Positions 1 through 5,986 of a DNA stretch of 34,180 nucleotides are shown here, piece by piece. Every line of letters starts with the position of its first letter. Within the stretch, counting starts at the first letter, position 1. The stretch comes from Paenibacillus fonticola DSM 21315 (GTDB taxonomy: Bacteria > Bacillota > Bacilli > Paenibacillales > Paenibacillaceae), in assembly GCF_000381905.1 (NCBI RefSeq), contig NZ_KB907292.1, positions 1 to 34,180 on the forward strand. The letters run 5' to 3'. A program made the translations under genes and the position numbers. Under the pieces are notes generated by a model. It did no database searches. It was given only the letters and a program-made list of their open reading frames with translations, and was not told the DNA's origin.

Positions 1-145
1 CTTTTGAATGGATGAAAGAATCAAGGGCATCGGGTGGAATACTGTCGACTAGATGGTGGATCGAAAAAGCAATGTCATTTTCTTGTAATTTAACTTCTAA
101 ATCTAGCGGCAAAACCAATTGATTCATGTTATAATCTTTAAACAT
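1..145 (-). CDS. IS1182-family transposase, N-terminal fragment
   Basis: The minus-strand frame from ATG at 145 is open to the window edge and gives 48 codons beginning MFKDYNMNQLVLPLDLE. This N-terminus, with the later segment NDIAFSIHHLVDSIP, is characteristic of IS1182-family DDE transposases, which cut and join the element's ends. The catalytic domain lies outside the window, so it cannot be judged whether the gene is intact. The ribosome site GAAAGAAG sits a few bases before the ATG and is part of an inverted repeat that could hide it in read-through transcripts. Confidence 0.8.
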   Translation of the reverse strand, partial: MFKDYNMNQLVLPLDLEVKLQENDIAFSIHHLVDSIPPDALDSFIHSK

Positions 146-206
146 AAGGACACTTCTTTCTGATTGGATTTTGTGTGGTAACTTAATTTTATCAGAAGGT
201 GTCCTT
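146..206 (-). promoter_or_regulatory. Hairpin able to mask the transposase translation start
   Basis: The arms 146-164 and 191-206 are complementary: eight pairs (aaggacac/gtgtcctt) plus seven pairs (ttctgat/atcagaa), separated by a small bulge, with a 26-base loop. In a minus-strand transcript the proximal arm contains the ribosome site and reaches the ATG. The distal arm lies inside the probable transposase promoter, so only transcripts entering from outside would carry both arms. This resembles the translation-blocking hairpins of IS10 and IS50. On the plus strand the second arm ends in six T, so the same hairpin could also terminate antisense transcription. Confidence 0.5.
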
Positions 207-217
207 TTTTACGTCAA
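188..217 (-). promoter_or_regulatory. Candidate transposase promoter
   Basis: Read on the minus strand, TTGACG (217-212) stands 18 bases before GATAAA (193-188); TAAAAT at 191-186 is an alternative with a 20-base spacer. Either would start transcription just after the distal hairpin arm. The -35 matches five of six consensus bases; the -10 is weaker. Confidence 0.4.
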
Positions 218-227
218 AAATAATGAA

Positions 228-273
228 AGCCGGTAAACTTTTACTCATCGTAAAAGCTTGCCGGCTATTTTTC
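228..273. terminator. Stem-loop terminator inside the IS end, probably bidirectional
   Basis: A 17-base stem with two mismatched or wobble positions, 228-244 (agccggtaaacttttac) against 250-266 (gtaaaagcttgccggct), with a 5-base loop. It is followed by atttttc on the plus strand and by a U-rich stretch on the minus strand. It would insulate the element from neighbouring transcription. Confidence 0.6.
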
Positions 274-300
274 GTTAGCGGAGGGTTTTGTCCCAGCCTC

Positions 301-453
301 TAAAACTTGTTTTTACATAAAAACAAATACATAAGGGCTGAAGAAGTCCCTATTTCAAACCTATCTTTGTGATTAACGAATATATGCGCCCGGAAACATA
401 GCGATCCTGTAGTATAATGATATTACTTGGAGTTATAGGAGGAATCACATTCT
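301..453 (+). promoter_or_regulatory. Intergenic region with -10 box for the TVP38-like gene
   Basis: A perfect TATAAT lies at 413-418, 35 bases before the ATG at 454, but no good -35 stands at 17 bases (ccggaa). The ribosome site ataggagg (435-442) is strong. An imperfect inverted repeat at about 307-326 borders the IS end and could be part of its target. Confidence 0.4.
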
Positions 454-1089
454 ATGTTTGGCGCTGGGATTAGTATAATGGATTATTTTACGGAGCAAAA
501 CATCGAACTCTTTTTGGAACGTTTTCGCTCGCTGGGACCCCTGCCCGGCATACTGCTAACTTTTCTGAAATCTTTCGTCCCGCCACTGCCTACCATCGTG
601 ATCGTTGGTGCTAATGCCGCCATCTATGGGCTGTGGCTGGGTTTTTTATATTCATGGATCGGTCTCGTAATGGGCAGCTTGCTTACATTCTGGCTGATTC
701 GCAAAGCATCGGATACACCCTTTATTCGGCGCTGGGCGGCCAAACCGAAAGTACAGAAGGCCATGGTATGGGCGCAGAGGAACGGATTTAGCTTCGTTTT
801 TCTCTTAAGCCTGCTCCCGATAGGACCGTTCGTCGTCATTAACATGGCAGCAGGATTAACGCGAATGCGGACGGTTCCTTTTGCGGCAGCCGTCTTACTA
901 GGCAAAGGAGTGATGGTATTCTGCATTTCCTATATCGGAACGCACCTATCCGATTTTATCCACCAGCCCGTCGAGCTTATTGGTGTAGCGTTGTTTATTG
1001 CAGCTTCCCTATGGTTGAACCGGAAGTTTCAGGCATATTTCACGTCCTTGGCGGCTGTAACACCCGAGCCCGCGGATACGATGGAATAA
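454..1089 (+). CDS. TVP38/TMEM64 (DedA superfamily) membrane protein
   Basis: A 211-residue integral membrane protein of the SNARE-associated/VTT superfamily. Members carry a re-entrant loop plus several helices, and relatives in the wider family act as lipid scramblases or flippases; the exact substrate here is unknown. Visible hallmarks are the proline-rich re-entrant segment near residues 38-52 (SFVPPLPTIVIVGANAA), a glycine-rich helix (YSWIGLVMGSLLTFWLIR), the segment FVFLLSLLPIGPFVVINMAAG after residue 110, and a C-terminal helix near 173-190. Length is typical. ATG at 454 follows a strong ribosome site; an in-frame ATG at 478 is a weaker alternative. It is monocistronic, closed by a terminator at 1148-1180. 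Confidence 0.85.
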   Translation: MFGAGISIMDYFTEQNIELFLERFRSLGPLPGILLTFLKSFVPPLPTIVIVGANAAIYGLWLGFLYSWIGLVMGSLLTFWLIRKASDTPFIRRWAAKPKVQKAMVWAQRNGFSFVFLLSLLPIGPFVVINMAAGLTRMRTVPFAAAVLLGKGVMVFCISYIGTHLSDFIHQPVELIGVALFIAASLWLNRKFQAYFTSLAAVTPEPADTME

Positions 1090-1147
1090 AGCAGGGGAGA
1101 GAATCTTGGATCAAGATATTAATTAATTGAACAATGATGATTGCGCG

Positions 1148-1180
1148 CCCCCTGGCCGTTCAGCCAGGGGGTTATTTTAT
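1148..1180 (+). terminator. Rho-independent terminator after the TVP38-like gene
   Basis: A perfect 9-base stem ccccctggc (1148-1156) / gccagggg g (1163-1171) with a 6-base loop, followed by ttattttat. Confidence 0.85.
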
Positions 1181-1208
1181 ATTTCTAGTTGTATAAAAAG
1201 TTTGTATT

Positions 1209-1958
1209 CTATTGTTGTGCTGTCAATATAATCGGACCATCCGCAGTAATGGCGACCGTATGCTCGTACTGTGCGGAAAGCGAGCCGTCAGCGGTTCTGG
1301 CCGTCCATCCGTCGGCATCCATCGTCATTAACGATTTTCCGGCATTGATCATCGGCTCGATCGTAAAAACCAACCCTTCCTTCAAGCAGCACCCTTTGCC
1401 CGGATTCCCGACGTGGGTATAATTGGGCTCTTCGTGCATTTCCCTTCCTACGCCATGACCAAGCAGATTGCGCACCACTGAGAATCCGTTTCGCTCGGCA
1501 TCGGTTTGAACCGCGTGCATCACATCGCCGATTCGATTTCCGACGACAGCTTTTTCGATGCCGAGATATAAGCATTCCTTCGTTACCCGCATCAGATTAC
1601 GGGCTTCTTCCGACACCTCGCCGACCGCATAAGACCAAGCGGAATCGCCGATCCAGCCGTTCGCCTCCGCGACGATGTCGATTGTAACGATATCGCCTTC
1701 CTTGAGCGGCTTCCCGTTCGGAAAACCATGCGCGATGACATCGTTAACAGAAGCACATGTCGCAAACGGATAGCCGTTGTAGCCTATCGTATAAGCCTTA
1801 GCGCCATTTTCCTTCAGGAATCGCACCGCGAACGACTCGATATCGAGCGTCGTGACACCCGGCCGGATCATACCTGTGATTGCTTGGTGAAAAGCAGCGA
1901 AAATTCGGCCGGCTTTTCTCATCTCTTCAATTTCTGCTCTCGATTTCAGGATGACCAT
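1209..1958 (-). CDS. map: Methionine aminopeptidase, type I
   Basis: A 249-residue cytosolic dinuclear metalloenzyme that removes the initiator methionine from new proteins. All five metal ligands can be placed: Asp94 (VTIDIV), Asp105 (GWIGDSAW), His168 (LLGHGVGREMHEEPN), Glu201 (FTIEPMI) and Glu232 (QYEHTVAIT); His77 matches the substrate-contacting histidine. It has the compact length of bacterial type Ia enzymes and no N-terminal zinc-finger extension. Start ATG at 1958 follows aaaggaga. The stop of the upstream TetR-like fragment overlaps this ribosome site, so the two were probably cotranscribed. It is away from the ribosomal-protein/adk/secY context of the housekeeping copy, so it may be a second paralogue like B. 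subtilis YflG; that cannot be settled here. Confidence 0.93.
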   Translation of the reverse strand: MVILKSRAEIEEMRKAGRIFAAFHQAITGMIRPGVTTLDIESFAVRFLKENGAKAYTIGYNGYPFATCASVNDVIAHGFPNGKPLKEGDIVTIDIVAEANGWIGDSAWSYAVGEVSEEARNLMRVTKECLYLGIEKAVVGNRIGDVMHAVQTDAERNGFSVVRNLLGHGVGREMHEEPNYTHVGNPGKGCCLKEGLVFTIEPMINAGKSLMTMDADGWTARTADGSLSAQYEHTVAITADGPIILTAQQ

Positions 1959-1963
1959 TCCAT

Positions 1964-2326
1964 TTATCTCTCCTTTGCCTGTATGCCTGAAAAAATCATA
2001 TTGACGATGCCATCCACATCCATCTCGTTACGCATATCGTGGTGGATGTTCAATGCTGTGTAGCCCACAAGCGAGCCAAATATCAGATTAGCTGTTTTCT
2101 CTGGTGAGTCGGAACCGATTCCTTCACGGATCACTTCCACAAACGGCAAATAGATCCGTTTCTGAAAATCGGCAAGCAGCTTGATGAATCGGTTTCCCGG
2201 GAAGTGATGAAAATTATCTGCAACCGTTTTAAGCAAAATAAACACGGAAGGATCCTGGATGCACTTCCGCAGGAGCAGCCTGGAGAACGACTCCGCTTTA
2301 AGCAAACTGCCGCCGTCCACCGTCAA
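1964..2326 (-). pseudogene. TetR-family regulator remnant lacking the DNA-binding domain
   Basis: The frame gives 120 residues from a possible TTG at 2326 and is open back to a TGA near 2381. The C-terminal part, for example FGSLVGYTALNIHHDMRNEM followed by a final amphipathic helix (VDGIVNMIFSGIQ), has the pattern of TetR-family ligand-binding helices 8-9. A functional member needs about 50 residues of helix-turn-helix before this. I see no such motif in any minus frame between 2327 and 2490. The gene therefore looks 5'-truncated. It ends 5 bases before map and probably once led a tetR-map operon. A short stand-alone protein cannot be excluded. Confidence 0.55.
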
Positions 2327-2619
2327 AGCGGGCAGTACTGCAGACTCCGTTCGATATATATTATTTGGTGGCGAGGATCAAGTGATTCGATTCGCCTGTT
2401 TTTTTCGGATAAAGCTTGTTGCGCCCACGCCCTACATAAACGGATGGACCCTGTTTGCCCACAACAGTCATTAAATATTAGATAACTTTAAAACCCAGTC
2501 CAAATCGGGCTGGGTTTTGTCATGTTCATAAGATGGGTAAGCTGATGAGAACGGCTTTGGAATGAACTTGATACTGTGGAGTTGAAGCCGTAAACGCATA
2601 TTAAGGAGGCAATTATGCT
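2327..2619. other. Intergenic region upstream of the PKS operon
   Basis: No convincing gene on either strand. It holds the lost 5' end of the TetR-like gene (minus strand), a strong terminator hairpin at 2490-2518, and the 5' flank of the PKS operon with ribosome site aaggagg at 2603-2609. A weak promoter candidate is TTGATA at about 2569 with a 17-base spacer before taaacg. Confidence 0.5.
2490..2520. terminator. Strong bidirectional terminator hairpin
   Basis: A 12-pair stem, 2490-2501 (aaaacccagtcc) with 2507-2518 (gggctgggtttt, one G-U pair), and a 5-base loop. The arms begin with A and end with T, so it can work on both strands. No intact plus-strand gene ends just before it, which fits loss of sequence in this region. 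Confidence 0.75.
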
Positions 2620-3774
2620 ATGGCAGCTGTAAGACCAATGATTGCTATCACAGGTATTGGCACCGCGTTGCCGCCTTATCGCATGGACCAGGCTGATACG
2701 GCACGACGAATCGTTAACGCGCTGAGCAGTAACCCGGATTCAGCCCGTTGGGCCAGAAGAATATTCAAGCAATGCGGTGTCGAAAGCCGGTATACATGCG
2801 AGCCGGAGCTGCTGCAAGAAGCTGCGGTATGCCGTTATATGCCGCAAGAAGATCATTCGAAAGTGCCGTCGACGGCAGATCGGATGGCGGTCTATAAGCG
2901 GGAATCCGTCCCCCTCGCTTTATCTGCGGCGAGAGCGGCCTTAGCGGATGCGAAGATGGATGCCGAGCAGATCACGCATCTGATCACGGTTAGCTGTACC
3001 GGGCAATTCCTTCCGGGGATCGATGCGGCCTTGGTTCGAGAGCTAGGGCTTGTGCCTTCGGTCATGCGAATCCCGCTCACCTTCATCGGATGCGCTGCCG
3101 GGATGAAGGCGATATGTTTGTCGAAGCAGCTGGTGTCCGGAGATCCGAACGCGAACGTATTGATTGTGTGCGTCGAGTTGTGCACCCTCCATATTCAGCC
3201 TTCCGGGGATCGGGAAGCTTTATTCGGCGCTTCTTTCTTCGGCGATGGAGCTTCAGCTTGCGTAATCGGCGTGGCATCCTCGCAGCATCAGCATGTATAC
3301 CAGCTTGGTGATGATCGTTCGGTACTGCTGCCTGGGGGCGCAGATGATATGATTTGGGAGATCGGCAATGTTGGGTTTGACTTATATCTGTCCCCGAATA
3401 TTCCGAGATTGATTGGCGATCATGTTCCAGCAGAAATAGCGCAACTCGGTAATGACGAGCCTCCCGAATTATGGGCGATTCATCCAGGAGGCAAAGGCAT
3501 TGTCGAAGCGCTGCAATCGAAATATGGTCTGAGGGATGAACAGGTTGCGCCAAGTCTCGGTGTCCTGCGAGACATTGGAAATGTATCCTCTGCCACGATT
3601 TTGTTCGTCATGAAAAAGATGAGGGAACAGCTGCAGGAGCAAGGTACGGAGCGGGCATCGGGACTTGCGTTAGCCTTCGGCCCAGGTTTGACGGCGGAGA
3701 TGATCCAAATTACTTATGTTGCTTCCAGCGTGCCATCTAAGCGCCGTAAGGAGAATTCGCATTATGTTTCTTAA
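2620..3774 (+). CDS. Type III polyketide synthase (chalcone/stilbene synthase-like)
   Basis: A 384-residue homodimeric ketosynthase of the BpsA/alkylpyrone-alkylresorcinol synthase type, which extends an acyl-CoA with malonyl-CoA and cyclises the chain. The catalytic triad is visible: Cys158 in TFIGCAAGMKA, His288 in WAIHPGGKGI and Asn321 in RDIGNVSSAT. The GFGPG-type loop near the end reads AFGPGLTAE (352-360). Length matches the family. ATG at 2620 lies 10 bases after aaggagg; the ATG at 2614 is out of frame. It is the first gene of a tight operon; its last 11 bases overlap the methyltransferase start. The starter unit cannot be read from sequence alone, but bacilli usually use long-chain fatty acyl-CoA, so a phenolic lipid or alkylpyrone is likely. 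Confidence 0.92.
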   Translation: MAAVRPMIAITGIGTALPPYRMDQADTARRIVNALSSNPDSARWARRIFKQCGVESRYTCEPELLQEAAVCRYMPQEDHSKVPSTADRMAVYKRESVPLALSAARAALADAKMDAEQITHLITVSCTGQFLPGIDAALVRELGLVPSVMRIPLTFIGCAAGMKAICLSKQLVSGDPNANVLIVCVELCTLHIQPSGDREALFGASFFGDGASACVIGVASSQHQHVYQLGDDRSVLLPGGADDMIWEIGNVGFDLYLSPNIPRLIGDHVPAEIAQLGNDEPPELWAIHPGGKGIVEALQSKYGLRDEQVAPSLGVLRDIGNVSSATILFVMKKMREQLQEQGTERASGLALAFGPGLTAEMIQITYVASSVPSKRRKENSHYVS

Positions 3775-4495
3775 GCTTCATCGGCGGGCATCGGCGGCTG
3801 AGCTTATGGACGATTTCACAAGTGGCGGCGAGGAGCTTCGTGAGGCGTTACGGGAGCTTCGCCGCTTGAATCGGCTGTTCGCGGCAAGCGTGCCAACGTT
3901 ATACGGAATTAAGCAATTGTGGCGGAAGGCGGGCAAGCCGAAGCAACTGTCCATTACAGACGTTGGTGCAGGCTCCGGTGATGTGAATCGGCGTGTTCTG
4001 CACTGGGCATCGTCGCAAGGCGTTGCCTTGGCGATCACGCTGGTCGATTTGACGGAAGAAGCTTGCGCTGAAGCGCGCCAATTGTACCTTGATGAGCCGC
4101 GTGTTAAGGTCATACGCGGCAATTTGTTTTCACTCCCTGAGGCGAGTGCGGATATCGTGACAGGCACACAGCTGCTGCATCATTTTTCAGAGGAAGAGCT
4201 GCCTCTTGCCGTTACAAGCATGCTGCGGGCGGCCCGGCTTGGCGTTGTCGTTAATGATATCCATCGGCATTGGATCGCTTGGACGGCGGTATGGCTTGCT
4301 ACCCGGGCTATGACATCGAACAGGTATATTTTGAATGACGGCCCATTGTCTGTGGCCAAAGGCTTCCGCTCACAGGATTGGAAACGCCTTAAACAGGCGA
4401 TGGGGATCCAGCAGATCATGTATTCCTGGAGGCCGTTGTTCCGTTATACAGTCGTAATCGGTAAGCCTGATTCATATTTAAGCGGACGGAGCTGA
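3764..4495 (+). CDS. Class I SAM-dependent methyltransferase of the type III PKS operon
   Basis: A 243-residue soluble methyltransferase. Motif I is clear (ITDVGAGSGDVNRRV, about residues 64-78), followed by the acidic motif II end (LVDLTEEAC) and motif IV region (ADIVTGTQLLHHF). I place the start at ATG 3764, preceded by aaggag (3747-3752), rather than the upstream in-frame ATG at 3716 inside the PKS gene. The gene overlaps the PKS stop by 11 bases, so it is translationally coupled and most likely methylates the PKS product or its oxidised form. It differs from B. subtilis BpsB and Streptomyces SrsB, which are membrane isoprenylcysteine-type methyltransferases, so equivalence of role is inferred. 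Confidence 0.85.
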   Translation: MFLKLHRRASAAELMDDFTSGGEELREALRELRRLNRLFAASVPTLYGIKQLWRKAGKPKQLSITDVGAGSGDVNRRVLHWASSQGVALAITLVDLTEEACAEARQLYLDEPRVKVIRGNLFSLPEASADIVTGTQLLHHFSEEELPLAVTSMLRAARLGVVVNDIHRHWIAWTAVWLATRAMTSNRYILNDGPLSVAKGFRSQDWKRLKQAMGIQQIMYSWRPLFRYTVVIGKPDSYLSGRS

Positions 4496-4500
4496 TCGAA

Positions 4501-5661
4501 TTGAATCATGATGTGGATGTCGTCGTTATCGGGGGAGGCATCTCGGGAAGCTGTATCGCTAAGGCACTTGCGGATAAGCAGTGGGAGACGGCTTTGATCG
4601 ACCGGCGGACCTTCCCGCGTCACAAGGTGTGTGGGGAATTCCTATCGCCAGAAGCCAAGAGCACGCTGCACGCGCTTGGATTAACCGAGACGGTCGTATC
4701 TCTTCATCCAAAGCGGATTGAACGGGCCCGGCTCATTTTCGAGCAGGGCGGTGAAATCGAGCTGCCGCTCCCTGGCGCGGCCTGGGGACTTAGCCGATAC
4801 ATGATGGATGAGGCGTTGCATACAGCCGCGACGCAGACTGGAGCACAGCTGCACCTAGCTACAACGGTTACTGGAATTGAGCAGCAGGGAAAAAGTTATA
4901 CCGTTCGAACGAAGCAGGGAACGGATACAAAACTGTTCCATGCCAGAGCTGTCATTGCGGCCTGGGGAGCGAATTCGCGGATTGAGAATGCAGGACATCG
5001 TCCGGATGCAGCGGCTTCGCGCCAGCAAGCCTACATTGGCGTTAAAACTCATTATTCCGGTTTAAAAATGGAGCCGGTGCTTGAGATGTATTTCTTCCAC
5101 GGTGGATATTTAGGATTATGTCCGGTTGAGGATGGCAGCGTGAATGCTGCGGCGCTGCTTAACCGCAGCGAATTTGTGAAGGCGGGCAAATCGGTGTTGT
5201 CCATTCTGGAGGCGGCAATTCAGCGCAACCGGAGACTCGCCGAGCGGCTTGCAACAGCTGTGCCCGTCCACGATACGCAAGCTGCTGTCGCACCTGTCTA
5301 TCTCCAGCATAAGCCATCGCCATGGAACGGGCTTCCTCGAGTAGGTGACGCTGCTGCGACGATCGCTCCGCTGTGCGGTGACGGGATGTCCATGGCACTG
5401 CGCTCGGCCGCATTATGCGCTCCGCTTGCCGACGGTTTTTTGCGGGGAAGTGTTTCTTTAGTGGAATGGGAACAGTGCTATACGCAGGCGATCCGGCAGG
5501 AATTCGCCAGTCCTTTAAGATGGGGCAGCCTGCTGCAATGGCTCATGAGCAAGCCTACCGTTCAGCAGCTTCTGCCAAGCGCGGCCCGATTCGCGCCTCT
5601 ATTGGCAAACGATTTATTTCGAGCGACAAGATTGAAACCGCTGGAGCCGCTGGAATTTTAG
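4501..5661 (+). CDS. FAD-dependent oxidoreductase (geranylgeranyl reductase/monooxygenase-like)
   Basis: A 386-residue flavoprotein of the PHBH/geranylgeranyl-reductase fold. The N-terminal dinucleotide motif is VVIGGGISGSCIAKAL (residues 8-23); the segment RHKVCGEFLSPEA (40-52) is typical of this subfamily; the second FAD motif is VGDAAATIAPLCGDGMSMAL (from residue 281). Start is TTG at 4501, six bases after the methyltransferase stop, with a modest ggag about 10 bases upstream. As third gene of the operon it probably hydroxylates or otherwise oxidises the aromatic ring of the PKS product, as SrsC does for alkylresorcinols. A reductase role on an isoprenoid chain is the alternative. No membrane segment is evident. 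Confidence 0.85.
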   Translation: MNHDVDVVVIGGGISGSCIAKALADKQWETALIDRRTFPRHKVCGEFLSPEAKSTLHALGLTETVVSLHPKRIERARLIFEQGGEIELPLPGAAWGLSRYMMDEALHTAATQTGAQLHLATTVTGIEQQGKSYTVRTKQGTDTKLFHARAVIAAWGANSRIENAGHRPDAAASRQQAYIGVKTHYSGLKMEPVLEMYFFHGGYLGLCPVEDGSVNAAALLNRSEFVKAGKSVLSILEAAIQRNRRLAERLATAVPVHDTQAAVAPVYLQHKPSPWNGLPRVGDAAATIAPLCGDGMSMALRSAALCAPLADGFLRGSVSLVEWEQCYTQAIRQEFASPLRWGSLLQWLMSKPTVQQLLPSAARFAPLLANDLFRATRLKPLEPLEF

Positions 5662-5707
5662 GCGGGATGCTCACTAAAAACAATGGAACGAGATAACCGC
5701 TATATGG

Positions 5708-5745
5708 CCTCTTCTAAGTTTGTTGAACTTGGGAGAGGTTTTTTT
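5708..5745 (+). terminator. Rho-independent terminator of the type III PKS operon
   Basis: A stem of about 14 pairs with wobbles and one mismatch (5708-5721 with 5725-5738), very short loop, followed by seven T (5739-5745). Confidence 0.8.
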
Positions 5746-5986
5746 GTTGTATACATAGTTTACTGTATAGAAAAGTGAGTTTTCTGAAAAAGTTTATTCT
5801 CTTACTAAAAAACTTTTTTCACTTGGGAGCGAATTAAGGGGTGATAACACGTTCAGCCAGATGACTTGTGAACAGTTCGACTGGACGGACCAAGCTGTCC
5901 TGCAGTTCGAAATACAGCATGAGCTGTGCAGCCTTGTCCGCCAGTTGTCGTACAAACGTTATAGCTCGTTTGATAAAAGTATAGTT
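5746..5986. other. Intergenic region with an A/T-rich hairpin and a coding-like remnant
   Basis: 5786-5819 holds an A/T-rich inverted repeat (gaaaaagttt / aaacttttttc) that could end transcription of the helicase on the minus strand. Between it and the helicase stop, the minus strand stays open in the helicase frame from 5986 to a TAA at 5834-5836, about 50 codons, with coding-like content such as QLADKAAQLMLYFELQDSLV. The plus strand is also open here (5861-6109, starting MTCEQFDWTDQ) but its second half is antisense to the helicase. Neither has a convincing start. Confidence 0.4.

Larger units (their letters stand above)
1..300 (-). mobile_element. Right end of an IS1182/IS1272-family insertion sequence (partial)
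   Basis: Only one end of the element lies in the window; the rest runs off the left edge. It holds the start of a transposase gene on the minus strand, its probable promoter, two hairpins, and a terminal sequence read on the minus strand as gaggctgggacaaaac (about 285-300), which resembles the ends I know from IS1182/IS1272-type elements. The exact boundary is inferred and could shift by a few bases; the left inverted repeat cannot be seen. Family members are reported to insert into hairpins, and the flank just outside (gtttttacataaaaac, about 309-324) is itself an inverted repeat. Confidence 0.7.

Noticed and set aside
2204..2485. Plus-strand open frames over the TetR remnant
   Set aside because: No ribosome site or recognisable domain; most of the length is antisense to the TetR-like frame.
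3083..3553. 156-codon minus ORF inside the type III PKS gene
   Set aside because: Antisense shadow of the catalytic region, no start signals.
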